Shown: positions 24,371 through 36,985, counted from the stretch's first letter. The stretch: 64,000 nt of DNA from Annona cherimola (GCA_030490835.1 CM059975.1:30598133-30662132); one strand, 5' to 3'. Translations and numbers: made by a program. The notes: generated from the sequence alone by a model not told the origin.

Positions 24371-27162
24371 TATGAGTAATGAAAAGAAGGATCCAACCTA
24401 GAAGTATTCAACTTTAAAAGACGAAAAGGATGTAATACGATTACATGCAATTTTTGCGGGAAGGTGACAAAGGGAAGCATTTACAGAGCTAAGCAACACT
24501 TAGTAGGAGGATTTAGGAATGCTGCGACTTGCAAAAAATGCCCAGATAATTTGAGAGAGGAATTAAAGGAGTACATGATGAGAAAGAAGGATGAAAAGGA
24601 GCAAATAAATTTAGTTCCTAATTTTGATTCATATGAATTTGAAGAAGAGGAAGAAGAAGATGTTGCTTTCGTTGAAATAAGTAGTAAAAGAGCAGCGTCA
24701 TCTAGTGTTGGCAGCAAAACATCACCATTACCTTCAAAGAGGCCAAAACAAAATGGGCCTATGGACACATTTTGCACACTCGATCCAGAGAAAGAAGAGG
24801 AGAGAAGGAAGGCAAAAAAAGGCAAGCAAACTACCATCAATGATGTATACAAGAAAGAGGCAAGGGAGCGTGCATGTAAGCAGTTTTGCAGATGGATGTA
24901 TGATGCAGGTATTCCTCTTAATGTAATCAAATATGATAATTTTGCCACGGCTGTTGAAGCAATGGGGCAATTTGGCCCTGGAATGAAGCCCCCTTCCTAT
25001 CATGAAGTAGGGTTCCTTTTTTAAATAAGGAGTTAGATATCACAAATCACTTAATGAAAGATTACAAGGTAGAACGGGCTAGAAATGGATGTTCCATTAT
25101 GATAGATGGGTGGAAGGATAAAAGAGAAAGAACTCTAATTAATTTTTTGGGTGAATTTTCCCAAGCGGACGATGTTTGTGGAATCCGTAGATGTCTCGTC
25201 CTATGCAAAATCGGTCAAAGATATTTGAGTTATTAGATAAATTTGTGGAAAAAATTGGAGAAGAAAATGTAGTTCAAGTGGTCATAGATAGTGCATCTAA
25301 CAATGTGATGGCAGGTAAAACATAATTTCTTATTTAAATTTATTATTATGCTATTTTGATAATTATTTTAATATTTTTTCTAAAGTATGTTTGAATTAAT
25401 GTGTTTAGAAAGATTGGTGGAGCCCAAATATCCTCATTTATATTGGACGCCATGTGTTGCTCATTGAATAGATCTAATATTGAAGGATATTTGGAAGATT
25501 AAAGAATTTCACATAACAATGAAGAATGCAGTCACATTAAGTGGTTATATACATAACCATTCAAGTGTATTGAATTTTATGAGGAGATTCACAGAGCAAA
25601 AAGAGTTACTTCGGCCAGCAAAGACAAGATTTGCAATTGCTTTCATTACACTTTCAAGCATTCACCATCAAAAGAATAATTTGAGAAAAATGTTTACTTT
25701 AGAAGAATGGACTACAAGTAAATGGGCAAGGGAGCGACAAGGAAAAAAGATTACACAAATTGTTATGAGTCCTTTTTCGGATCATGTTGTGCATTCTTCT
25801 TGTTACACAAATTGAAGGTTGTAGGTCCTCTTGTTCAAGTCTTGTGGTTAGTGGATTGGGAAAGGAAGCCTCCAATAGGATATATTTATGAGGCAATGGA
25901 GAGGGCTAAAGCTGCAATTGCAAAGTCTTTCTAAGATAATTAAGATACATATAAAGATATCTTCACTATTTTTGATCGGAGGTGGAATGTTCAACTTCAT
26001 TGCCCATTGCATGTAGTTGGATACTTTTTGAATTCAGAATACTTCTATTCAAATCTCGACATTAAATTAGATGAAAAGGTGGTGACGGGTTTATATACAT
26101 GTATTTCAAGATTGGTACATGATCCAACTATTCAAGATAAAATTTTAGATGAGTTAACATTATAGGTGTGTTTGGGAATGAATAAAACTTTTAATGAAAA
26201 TTTGTATAGAGTAGAAGTTGTCATATGATGTGATATGATAGGAATAATGATGAAGAGTAAATGGGATAAAGTTAAAATAGATAGGTTAGTTGTGTGGGTA
26301 GATGTGTAGAAATGATTAAAAAGTAGGATAGTTGTATAAAAAGATGTGAAAAAATAATTAAAAAATACGGTAGTTGTGAAGAGTAAAAAGTTTTGGATTG
26401 AAAAGTTTTAACTTGACAATTTTTACTCATTAACAAACACACCCTATATAAGAACGCTGAGAGTCTTTTCGGGATGAGCATGGCTATAAGGCATAGAACT
26501 ACTAAAGCATCAAGTACTTATATATATAATGCATTCATAAGTTAAAATTTATTTGTTCGTTGAGTTATCCAAAAATCATTTCTAATAAATTACTTTTAAC
26601 AGCTGACTGGTGGGGTTGTTATCGTGCTTCAAGTCCAAATTTACAGAAATTTTCCCAAAAAGTTCTTAGTTTAACCTGTAGCTCTTCTGGATGTGAAAGA
26701 ATTGGAGCGTATTTGAAAATGTAAGTACTAAGTAACAAAGTATTTAAAAATTAAATATTAAGTTATTCTTATTATTTTTATATATTATTGCAGCTTCACA
26801 ATAAAAAAAGAAATAGACTAGAACAAGCTCGTTTGAATGACTTAGTGTTTATCAAGTATAATAGAGCATTAAGGCGAAGATACAAGTCACGTGATACCAT
26901 TAACCCAATTACATTGAAAGATATTGGTGATAGCAATGAATGGTTGGTTGAAAACATGAAAGGATCTTCAGATGCAGAAGATGATTATGTTTTTGAAGAT
27001 GATTCTTTAACATGGGGTGATGTGGCTAGAGCTGCTAGTGCTAAGGAGACAACTCGTCCTATTAGATTAACTTCTACATTAAGAGGTCCAAAATTTGTTT
27101 CATCTTCTTCAGTGAATCCAATAGCAATAGAAGATGAAGACTCAGAAGAAGAAGATGCTTAA
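24371..27162 (+). pseudogene. hAT transposase with BED zinc finger, broken
   Basis: ATG at 24371 opens MSNEKKDPT, then a TAG where the family has Trp. A frame change leads to the BED finger CNFCGKVTKGSIYRAKQHL with CKKC (24445-24545). An acidic Glu-rich linker and KKEARERACKQFCRWMYDAG follow (24840-25020), the start of the DUF659 transposase region. Decayed parts give MIDGWKDKRERTLINF (25100), FVEKIGEENVVQVVIDSASN (25240-25310) and PHLYWTPCVAH (25430). The hAT dimerisation block is near 26600-26720 (DWWGCYRASSPN, LSLTCSSSGCERIG). The last exon-like frame ends at 27162 (RLEQARLNDLVFIKYNRALR, then an acidic tail). Stops, frame changes and the MITE at 26163-26446 make it inactive. Confidence 0.8.
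26163..26446 (+). mobile_element. Tourist-like MITE, best reference copy
   Basis: It lies between GGTGTGTTTGGGAATG and AACAAACACACCC (about 280 bp). Inner order: GTAGAAGTTGTCATATGATG, GATAGGAATAATGATGAAGA, AAAGTTAAAATAGATAGG, AAAAAGTTTTGGATTG. The host is the hAT transposase. Confidence 0.8.
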
Positions 27163-27689
27163 GGATATAAATCTAATAATGATGGGAGTGATGGGCTACT
27201 TTTTGATGATGATGACGATGTGATGATTTGTAGTTTTAAAACTTTTTTTTTGGAATTTTGAGTGTTTGAACTTAAACTTAATGTTGTTACTTTTTTTTAT
27301 GAATGAAGAACTTAGAATTTCTTATGCATTATGAATCTAATCACATTCAAAATCATATTACTATGTTGAAATGAGAATTATGGTTGTTATATGATAGGTT
27401 TGAATTTTTTGTTATTGATAATTACAAGTATGCATTTATTTGACTCTTAGAATGTTAATATTATTTTCTTATTCACTAATTTTAGGCATTAATATTTTTT
27501 AGATGAATTTTATATAACATGAGCCTTGCTTCAGTCAGGCCCATGCCTTAAATGTGCACCTTTTGCCTAGGCCCCATGATCCCCTTACACCTTAGTGCAC
27601 CTTGCGCCTTTGACAACTATGGGTATATTCAAGATTTCTGAAATGTAGTGGGTATATCTGGGATTAACGTATATCTGTAATTCACCCAA

Positions 27690-28462
27690 AAAAATACTTT
27701 TCCTACTCCTACACAACATTTCATATTATTTGACAACTTAATTATTTACATTAATTCTTCAATTATTATTTCTAGTTTCCTACATTCTAATCATTTTTAC
27801 ATCTTTTATATAACTAATCTATTTATTTTAACTTTATTTTTATGCTCCTAATCGTTACTTCTATCCTATTATAAAATTTTCTTATTTTCTAAAAAAATTT
27901 TCTATTCACAAGTGTGTTTAGATAAATGTAAATCTTTTCAAATACAAATTTTTGAATATGGAATTTTCATTTTCCACAACTATCTTATTTTAAATTATTT
28001 TTTCATATATTCTTATATAACTACTCTACTTTTCAAATATTTTTACACAACTAAACTATCTATTTTAACTTGTTCTCTTTATTTATTATCATTATTATGA
28101 TCCTATCACATCATATTTTTCTAATTTAAAAATTTTTACATTAAAATTTTTTTATTTAAAGCTATGTTTGGGAAGTAATAAAACTTTTGATGAAAAATTT
28201 TTAAAATACAAAAAAATGATGTGATATGACAGGGACAATGATGAAAAGTAAAGAGAATAGAATTAGAATAGATAGGTTGGATGTACGAGTAATGTAACAT
28301 CTCACATCGGTTAGGACAAAGGAGAAATAATTAAAAGTAGAGTAGTCCTATAGGAAAAGTGAAAAAATAATTAAAAAATAAAATAGTTATAGAGAATATA
28401 AAAATTTAGAATGAAAAATTTTAGTTTGAAAAGTTTTATTTGTTATCAAATACTCCCTAAAA
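27690..28462. mobile_element. Cluster of three Tourist-like MITE copies
   Basis: Reverse copies at about 27690-27905 and 27906-28152, then a forward copy at 28153-28462. The forward copy carries TGTAACATCTCACATCGGTT (near 28292-28311) in place of the usual family sequence. That string resembles the start of some plant LTRs, but no second LTR feature was seen. Confidence 0.55.
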
Positions 28463-29720
28463 GTTCTATTACTTTCCAAATACACTTCATATTTTTCCAT
28501 TTTTCTAATTTATATCTTATCTTCCAAATGGACTCAGTGTCAAATTCATGGAAATGAAATTCTTATGAGTGGTTAAGAGTTTGGATGGGATGAAGAATTG
28601 AAGTGTACGAGAAATAAAAAAAAAAGTTTATTAAGATTGTGTAAAGGTGTATTCAGAAACAGAGATTCTATGCAAGGATCATCCCATCCTAGGATGGTCT
28701 TAGCTTTGAACATGCCAAATTTAGTGTGACGTTGGCCATGACAAACTCAAATCATTTGCATATAATGGCAGATAAATAAAGAATAGAATAATCTATATGT
28801 AATCGCTGGTCAACAGTATGATATGGTTTATAATTATATATGCGGAAAAATAAAATAACATCGGAGAAAAACTATGGAAGAGAGCAAACTTATCTTCATG
28901 AAAATTCGTACCGGATTTTGTCACATTCATCTAGTTCATGAAACTCCGATCTTTTTAATATTTAATAGTTCTTTTGAACACAACTAGAATCTGCGGCACT
29001 GTTTTAGTTAAGGGTGCAACTCCTGCTCTAAAAAATTGAATTTGCCTTAAACTGAATTCTAACTTTATTTCTAAAACTTCAATTTTAATTTAACTCTAAC
29101 CCTATTTTTGAAATTTCAACTATCGGAAAAAATATTATATTATATAATTAAACCTAAGGAAGAATAATACTTATATATGGTATAAAATAAATGTAGTATA
29201 TAGAAGGGGAATCACACTGGATTTATATAGAGTATAAATAGAATAAATATAAAATATATATGTTATATATAATTCGAATTCAGGTTCAACTTGAATCGAG
29301 CCCGTACTAAGTTGCGCCTCTAGTTTTAGTTACATCTATGATGCCACATTGTGATTAGAAACAAAACTAGGGCCATCGTAACAAGAAAATCGAGACTGGA
29401 GTCGCCATGAATGATACAGAACCCTCAAGAGTCGCCACTGAGGAGACCATGAGGACCAACCCATAGATGATGATGATCACAACAGCTTCATTTTGTCATA
29501 TTAATCGATTAGAGCGCTAGTGTTTTAGTAAATCAATTATGATTTATTAATTTCATGTCATCGATTGACAATATTTTAGTCATCATGGCACGCAAGTTTT
29601 GCAACGGCAAAAAGCTTGTATAAGTGAGCTTGCCAATTTAATTTTAAAGGATTTGGTTTCGAAGCTAATTTCATCCTAGCTAATTGCTTGATTGGGCGGC
29701 GTGAGACATTGTCAGAAACA
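28463..29720. other. Intergenic DNA without a recognised gene
   Basis: AT-rich with no open frame of note. Confidence 0.5.
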
Positions 29721-29721
29721 T

Positions 29722-30105
29722 AGGGTTGTTTGGTAATATAGTTATGGTGGGAAAGTAGAAAAGAAAACATGTCTAAAATTGTGAGAGTGATAAGAATCAT
29801 AAGATATCTCTTATGATAGAAATAAAGTTAAAATAAATACAGTAGCAGTGCAAAAAATTAATTGAAATATGGAGATAAAAATAAAAAAATTAGGGTAGTT
29901 AAGGAGTTAAAATATCAAATTATTTATGGAAAAATGTGTTGAAGTTAAAATAAATATAGTAATAGTGAAAAAATTATTTGGAATATAAGGATAAAAAAAA
30001 AGTAGGATAGTTAAGAAATTAAGATATCAAATTATTCATGGAAGAATGTGTTGAAGAAAGATGTGAAATTTTCCACATAAGTACATTACCAACCATAACC
30101 TAAGC
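29722..30105. mobile_element. TIR element with internal tandem duplication
   Basis: The ends TAGGGTTGTTTGGTAAT and ATTACCAACCATAACCTA are inverted repeats. Inside, a unit of about 120 bp occurs twice (about 29860-29950 and 29965-30060): AGGGTAGTTAAGGAGTTAAA and AGGATAGTTAAGAAATTAAG, followed by TATCAAATTATT and ATGTGTTGAAG. Non-coding. Confidence 0.65.
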
Positions 30106-30289
30106 CCACCCATGTTATGATATTAGTATCACTATTGTAAGTACCGGATCAAATTGGCTGCTTCCACCAAGAACTAGCCAACTAGTTGGTGGGATCCATC
30201 CCAATTTCAACTTGCTTTTTTAAACCACTAAGAACTTATTGAACCATTTATTGGCTAGGCACATTGAACCGATATATATATAAAAGAGC

Positions 30290-32070
30290 TGTTCCGGTGC
30301 AGCGTCATTGCACCAGCGTGCAGTTGCCCAAAAATGGGCCCCACATGATCATGAAATCATGATCTACTCCACCAATTGTATTTAGAATAATGTATTTTAT
30401 TATCATACCAATTTTTATCCCAATCAGATATGTATATGGGTCCCATCTGAAAATGGTACAAATCCAACGTAATAAAATAGTTTAATGTAAATAACAACTT
30501 TAAAGTATCTAATTGGGATGAAAATTGGTATGATAATAGAATACATTATTCTAAACGCAATAGGTGGAGTAGATTATGATTTGATGATCATGTGGGGCCC
30601 ATTTCAGCGATGCTGCACCTGAATATATTCCTATATATATATGTAGTTTTACTGTACCACAATTACAGTGCAGTTATCTCAAAATAAGCTTCCAATAATC
30701 ATAAAATTATAATCTACTCCACTTATTATATTTAGAATTATATATTCTATTATCATACCAATTTTCATCGCGATTCGATATGTATATGGACACCATCTAA
30801 AAATGGTACAAATTCAACATAATAAAATAGTTTGGTATAAATAATAAATTTAAAGTTATTTTTTCAACATGTAAATCATTTGTTATAAAATTTATATATG
30901 GATAAATGATTGTATAAAATATCAATACATTTAAGTACAATGAGACCCATTTTAGACTAAATGCACCATTAATGAAGCTGCACAAGAAAGGTTCTATATA
31001 TATAAGAAATATTCAAGTACAGTAACCTCATCATGGGCCCCCATGATCATAAAATTATAATTTACTCCATTCATTGTATTTAAAATTATGTATTTCATTA
31101 CCATACCAATTTTCATCCTAATTGGATATCTTTATGAACCTCATCTAAAAATAGTACAAATTTAACATAAAAAAATAGTTTGATGCAAATACCAGCTTTA
31201 ATGTTGTTTTTTTCTACATGTGAACTATTTGCTATAAAATTTATATATAAATAAATGATTATATAAAGTATCAATATATTTAAGTATATGCGATGCCCAT
31301 TTTGGGCCAAATGCATAGAGGATGTTTTATATATATATACATATTCCCATATATATAGAAAGATATGATCACCGGTATTTAAATCTATCGTAACTTATGG
31401 TACATTATCTTAGAATGGCTCTATATTCACTTAAATAAATTAATATTTTAAATAAATGAATATTTCATATAATTATTTATCCATATATAATTTATATGTT
31501 GAAAGGATAACTTTACAATTATTATTTATAATAAACTATTTTATTATGTTGATCATTTTCAAATGTGGCTAATACACATATCGAAATTGAATGAAAATTG
31601 ATATACTAATAAAACAAATAATTCTGAATACAATTTGGTATAGTAGATTATTATTTTATGATCATATTAAACTCATTTTAAGTCAAATGTGAAGTACATG
31701 ATCAAAACTCATATATATATATATATGACTTCTACATATATATATGAGTTTTGGTCATGTACATTTATATACACCATAATTTGCAATACATTTTGTTTAT
31801 AATGGGCTCCACATGATTATAAATTATAGCTACTCCACCTATTATATTTAAATTTTTTATTTTATTAGTATATTAATTTTCATCCAAATTAAATATGTGC
31901 ATTAGTCCAATATAAAAATGGTACAGAATCAACATAATAATATAGTCTGATATAAATAACAATTTTAAAATTATTTTTCAACATATAAACTATTTAAGAT
32001 ATAATCTATATATAGGTAAATAATTGTATAAAGTATTAATACATCTAAGTCTACGTAGTTAAATGTATTA
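30290..32070. repeat. Array of five related AT-rich elements, first one a foldback
   Basis: Copies lie at about 30290-30630, 30640-30990, 31010-31330, 31365-31720 and 31745-32065. Shared order: ATCATACCAATTTTCATC, ATATGTATATGG, CCATCTAAAAATGGTACAAA, CATAATAAAATAGTTTG, then AAATGATTGTATAAA and TCAATACATTTAAGTA. The first copy has two facing arms (about 30315-30430 and 30505-30620; GGGCCCCACATGATCATG against CATGATGTGGGGCCC-type). It may be a MITE amplified locally. Confidence 0.65.
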
Positions 32071-32277
32071 GTTATATATAGAGAGAGAAGATGTTTGAAT
32101 AGTTTTCTTTTTTCAATCTTCCTCTGCTGGAATGTCTGCATACAGGGGCTTGCTTAGGTTGGCAATGTATTACAGTCTTGCATTTTGAAGTTTAAGGATG
32201 AACTGTTGTTATCTAAAATTGGCTATAAGATTTTGGAGTTTGAGTTTTGACCTTTGGTTTGTCGAGTTTGGGGGCCT

Positions 32278-32517
32278 TGCCGCTTGCAAGAGTTAACCTT
32301 GATTGCTAGAGAAATCCCCTTGTTGGAAAAGCTAAAAGAAAATTTGAAGATCTTTTTATAAATTCTCATTACAGGCTCTTCTTCCCTGTAAGTCTAATGC
32401 CGCTTGCAAGAGTTAGCCTTGTTTCCTAGGGAAATTCTCCCATTGGAAAAATCTAAAAGAGAGTTTGAAGATCTTTTTGTAAGTTCCCGTCACATGCACT
32501 TCTTCCTTGTAACCCCA
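32278..32517. repeat. 120-bp tandem duplication
   Basis: CGCTTGCAAGAGTTAACCTT at 32281 and CGCTTGCAAGAGTTAGCCTT at 32401 start two units exactly 120 bp apart, followed by AGAAATCC- and GGAAATTC-type, TTGGAAAA and TTTGAAGATCTTTTT blocks. No coding content recognised. Confidence 0.8.
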
Positions 32518-32702
32518 TTACACCCTCTTCTTTCTTAATTCACTTTTCCATGCCAACAAAGTGCCTGTGGAAGGGTGAGGAGAAAGTGACAAGATCTTTG
32601 CATCAAAGAGAATGATGAAGAAGGTTGGTTCATTCTCTAAGGATCGAACTCCAGAAGCATGTGTGACTCTATGCGATATTTATGAGGTATATGTACCGTA
32701 CA

Positions 32703-32945
32703 GGTGTGTTTGAAATAGAATAAAATGATATGATTGTATAGGAACAATGATGAGTAAAGAAAATAAAATTAAAATAAATATATTAATTGCATGAGTAATT
32801 ATATAAAAATAATTAAAAAATAAAATAATCATATAAGAAAATGTGAAAAAATTAATTTTAAAAATACGATAGTTATGAAATGCGAAAACTTTTTTTTATC
32901 GAAAAGCTTTGGCTTGCATTGTCATTTTTAAACCAAAACTTTATA
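32703..32945 (+). mobile_element. Tourist-like MITE, diverged
   Basis: Begins GGTGTGTTTGAAATAG, then GGAACAATGATGAGTAAAG and AAAATTAAAATAAATATATT; the right TIR is eroded. Confidence 0.55.
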
Positions 32946-33519
32946 TATACATTTCAATTAACACCAGTGCCAGTTGGAATGACATCTGCCTTGGTCCTAT
33001 TCCTCTTCAAGCCCACATGATGCTAACGCCACCACATGCTTTCTATGGTTATCGTCCTTTGCCATTTCATATATTTTATATTTTTTTTCAAACTTCTAAT
33101 ATGTAGGTTTTTTAGCTTAAAAATCTTTTATTTATTTATACAAATTGTCAATATACTGGTTCAATTCGACTTTCAAAAATGGTTAAACCAGAACCAGTCT
33201 CTTAACCAGTTTGTTAGCTGGTTCAGTTTAAACAACATTGATTAGTGCCAGACTTGTTCCCGAATCAAGTGCCAAAGACATCATGAAAGAGTGAAAACAT
33301 TAAGATGGGTTACATAACTCTAATGATGTAAATATTTATGAACGAATGCACAGCATGAAGGCTTCAAGATATAAATTTCCTTGCAAATTTAATCCTACAT
33401 GGTCTGAAGCTGGCTATAAGATCCAAATTCAAGTAAGTCCCAATTACAAAATTCACTTTCAACTGCGCAAGGCCGGCATACATCGCACCACATGTTATGA
33501 GATTGGAAACCCATCACAA
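32946..33519 (-). other. Downstream region of the small basic-protein gene
   Basis: Lies 3' of the minus-strand gene. TTTATTTATTTA at about 33127-33138 would read as AATAAA-type signals on the minus strand, but the distance (about 380 bp) leaves the poly(A) site open. Confidence 0.35.
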
Positions 33520-35815
33520 TCAAATCTTCTTTCTCATGATCTTCCCTTTTCTGTGCCGTTTATCTTTCTTCCGCCTTGATTTATCTTTACGCTTCTTTCC
33601 TATGCCGCCAACAGGTTTCAGAGATGATGATCCAGAAGCACTTGTTCTGCCCTCAGCCATCTCCACATCTGTTAGAGGGGGGAAAAAGCTGTTAGAGCCT
33701 GAGATAATGATCATCGTAAGGGAAACAACAGATCAACCAAGGAATTAACTTTAACAAATTGCCAGATTCCTTTCATGTGGGGATCATTGTCTGGTTAGAG
33801 ATCCTTTGTCGTGTTCCACCTTTAACCCGAGCTTCTCTATACGAGCAGCCACAGAGCCCTTATGTTTCAAGGCATCCGGATCCACAGGGAACCCCTCACA
33901 CAGAACCATCACCATTGGCCAAAGTCACAAAACCACATTCCATAAAATACAGAATACTTCAAGTTTGATGTATATAAAATGCAGAATGCTTCAAGTCCGA
34001 TGTACAGGATATTATAACCCTTCAAGAGCTAAATCTGCAGAAAATTGTTGTCAACTATCTAGATTACACTCCAAAAAAGACGAGATGCAGCCGCTGATAA
34101 GACTTAATAAAGATGATAACTGGACAGCAGTTAACTGACATGCAACTGTTTGCATGGGAAAGCTACTTGATGCAGAGTTGCAGACAATGAAAACCATACT
34201 AGTTGATTTTCATTGATAGCTAAAGAGTATCATAGGATATAGTCTTTATTATGAATAATTGACTAAAATTTACTCGTAATTTTCCGTATCATCTTGATGT
34301 CACTTTCAATCATGGCTGTATCATAGTGATTTTTGAAAAAACAAGTATATGATACAACGGTGTATCAGCCAAAGCAGACGCGTAGTGTATTAGCTCAAAC
34401 GGCTCCCTATAGGCCATGTTGACACAGATGCGTTGGTCTATTATCTGCTGCTGAGTCCTTTTAAAATAAACTGCCATTGCTTGGAGAAAATAATCTCATT
34501 CTGCCCATTTCATGTAGCAATTCACCCCTGAACTATCAATTTTCTCTTCATCACAATCTTATGAAACAGGTCTTTTTCATTTTTTTTTAATAAAAAAGTT
34601 CTAAACTTTCAAGATCTCTAAAAATCGCTAGGCTTCCCTCCTTAAGCTGACATTAAGTTTCTAGTCTTGAGATTGTCCTGCACCACTTGTCAAACATCAT
34701 GTCCATGTACCACTAATTGCTCCGAAGTTAAAAAAAAAAAAAAAAAAAAAAAAAGCTCTTCTAACCAAAGAGAGATGGAGACTGAGTCACCATCACACTG
34801 CAAAATGCTAACTTGATGCAAGTGTTTCAACATCAAAGTATTAAAAGCTGCCCAAGTAGATGGTACTTCACGTAGAGAATATAAGGTCATTAGCTTCTAC
34901 AACTCCCAGAAATTGATTATTTCCTAGTGTCCAAAAAAATGGCACAGCCAAAGACTTCGACTTCATGATTCTTTTATCCGCAGCTACTATAAAAATGTAT
35001 TAGCAATTCTTCTATTCGCAGCTAAGCCACAGATCCAGAAAATTATGGTTCTGCATGTTTATGCAAGAAGACTGACTGAGAAAGCCCGAAGCTTGCATCA
35101 AGTCAAATGTCAGGCAACATCAGCATGGGCAGCTCTTCCCCTTCTCTTTCATTCTCCAAACAAGTTATATAAAGCCTCATATAAAGAAAGATAGGAGTAA
35201 TTGCTTAGTGATTCAACCCATCTATTTTCCTCTTTAACTCAAGTAAACCCTGCTTCCGCAAACTGAAAACTCGAATGGGTATTCCCTTAATCTAATGCAT
35301 TTCAAGAACTTGTATTCATCTACGAAAACTGTAAGAACTCATGAAACAAATGGGTATATACTCTTTCATTCTCCAGACATGTTACACAAAACCTCTTTCA
35401 GTCTCGTCAGCTTTCCACCTAATAAAGCTTCTGTATATTTTATCATCTTTAATTCACGGAAAACCCCAAATGGGTATTGCATTAATCTAATGCATTGCAT
35501 TTCAAGAACTAATATTCATCTCAGAAAATTAGGATTAGATCAGGCAGAGAAAGGGAAGAAAAACAAAAGATAGAGAGAGAGGAGGATAAGCATACCCATA
35601 TCTGTAGAGTTGGTGGGAGGTGTTGCTGCGTTTGTGGCGGCAGCGCTGTCGTCGGTCTTGTTATAGAAAGAGGGCACAGGAAGTTTGGGAGCGTTGAGCG
35701 CAGCCTCTTGGGCAGCGAGCTTGGCAGCTTCCCTGGTGTCGTAAAAGGGTTGTACGATCTCCCTTCGAAGAGTTCGCAATCTCTTTTTCTTCTTCGATCT
35801 CAGCGACTTCGCCAT
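33520..35815 (-). CDS. Small basic DUF2423/LLPH-like protein, two exons
   Basis: Exon 1 is 35815-35596 and exon 2 is 33668-33520. The 1,927-bp intron is GT-AG (GTATGC at the donor, CTAACAG at the acceptor) and the joined frame gives 122 aa. The N-terminus MAKSLRSKKKKRLRTLRREI, then PFYDTREAAKLAAQEAAL, is the DUF2423/LLPH-type N-terminus, a family of small nucleolar-looking basic proteins. The C-terminus is a Lys/Arg cluster (GKKRKDKSRRKKDKRHRKGK) that should direct it to the nucleus or nucleolus. The ATG at 35815 is chosen because the conserved block begins there. The join was read from both splice sites and keeps frame. No lesion was seen. A role in ribosome biogenesis is suggested for the animal relative and is inference here. 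The intron contains an A-run at about 34731-34754 and no other recognised element. Confidence 0.85.
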
Positions 35816-35961
35816 CGCAATCGTCTCTCTCAGTCCCACCCAAAGCCCTACTGCCGCTCTTCCTCGCTCACCCGCCGAAAAGCGATTTAGGGCTTCCTCC
35901 CGTAAGAGGAATGAAGCGCTTATTATTATTATTATTATTTTAATTAATGTGTATATAAACA

Positions 35962-36275
35962 CTCAGGGTGTGTTTTGTTGGGGGTAAAATTATTTAATAA
36001 AAAATTTTTAAAACAAAAATTATCATATTAATAGAAAATGATATGATATAACAGAAGTAATGATGAGGTGAAAAGAAAATAAAGTTAAAATATATAGGTT
36101 AGTTCTATGAATAATTATGTATAAATAATTAAAAAGTAAAATAGTTAGTACAGAAAAATATAAAAAATAGTTAGTACATAAAAATATAAAAAATAATTAA
36201 AAAATAAAATAATTATAAATAGTAAAAAGTTTTAGTTAATATTTTTTTAGCCTGACCAAATATACTCTAAAACAT
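35962..36275 (+). mobile_element. Tourist-like MITE, diverged
   Basis: Starts GGGTGTGTTTTGTTGGGG about 150 bp upstream of the DUF2423-like gene start, has ATGATATGATATAACAG and AAAGTTAAAATATATAGG, and ends near CTGACCAAATATACTC. A block of about 22 bp (ATAGTTAGTACA-) is duplicated near 36143-36180. Confidence 0.6.
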
Positions 36276-36716
36276 CCGATATTACAAATCAAGATATGTA
36301 TAATCTTCACGGTATTGAAAAACTAAATAATACTCCCACCACTTGAAGGAACCGATACCCCCACTAATGAGGGGAACAATGGTTGATCACTTGACCAAAA
36401 GGGCATTACGCGCACATGTTGCGCCATAGCGCCGACTGCTGTAAAGCAATGAAATGCTTATTTGGGTTTTATATTTTAGGGCTTCCTTCTGCTCATGCAA
36501 TCATTTAACTCCCATTGTCACTCATCATATGTCATTCTGGAGTCCAAATTGGGTTGAGTCCAACAGTGTTCCGCTCTTAACCCGAACCTTTTATAGCATA
36601 TTAGACCGAATATTAATTTATTTTAACGCGATCCAAGGCTTAACAAAGTGATATCACATTGAGTGCATAGGTACTTACTATGGTAGCTTTGTCTTATGTA
36701 AACAAAGTTTGCAATG
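36276..36716. other. Intergenic DNA
   Basis: No gene or repeat recognised. Confidence 0.4.
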
Positions 36717-36985
36717 TAGGTGTGTTTAGCGACAAATAAAACTTCCTAATACTTTTTACTCTCTACAACTATCTTATTTTTTATTTATTTATCCACATCT
36801 TTCTATATAAATTATTCTACTTTTCAATCATTTTTATACGATTATCGATACAACTAATCTATCTATTTTAACTTTATTCTCTTTACTCCTTATTATATCA
36901 CATCATTTTTTATCAGTTTAATAAATTTAACACAAAAACTTTTCATCCAAAAGTTTCATTACTTCTCAAACACGATCGCAATAAA
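36717..36985 (-). mobile_element. Tourist-like MITE
   Basis: Reverse copy: GGTGTGTTTAGCGACAAA, CTCTACAACTATCTTATTTT, TTATTATATCACATCATTTT, ending CAAAAGTTTCATTACTTCTC and AAACACGA. Confidence 0.65.

Larger units (their letters stand above)
21436..27627 (+). mobile_element. Autonomous-type hAT element, degenerate, with nested insertions
   Basis: The ends carry inverted repeats: TACCCATAGTTGTTAAAGGC on the left (from about 21438) and CGCCTTTGACAACTATGGGT on the right (to about 27624). Subterminal GCCT/AGGC-rich motifs follow at 22575-22700 and precede the right end at 27530-27610, as in many hATs. The inside holds a broken BED-finger/hAT transposase (24371-27162), a second hAT carrying a lectin-kinase piece (21473-22577), a MITE pair (22746-23327) and a MITE (26163-26446). 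The flanks read as inverted, not direct, copies, so a target duplication could not be confirmed. Confidence 0.75.
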
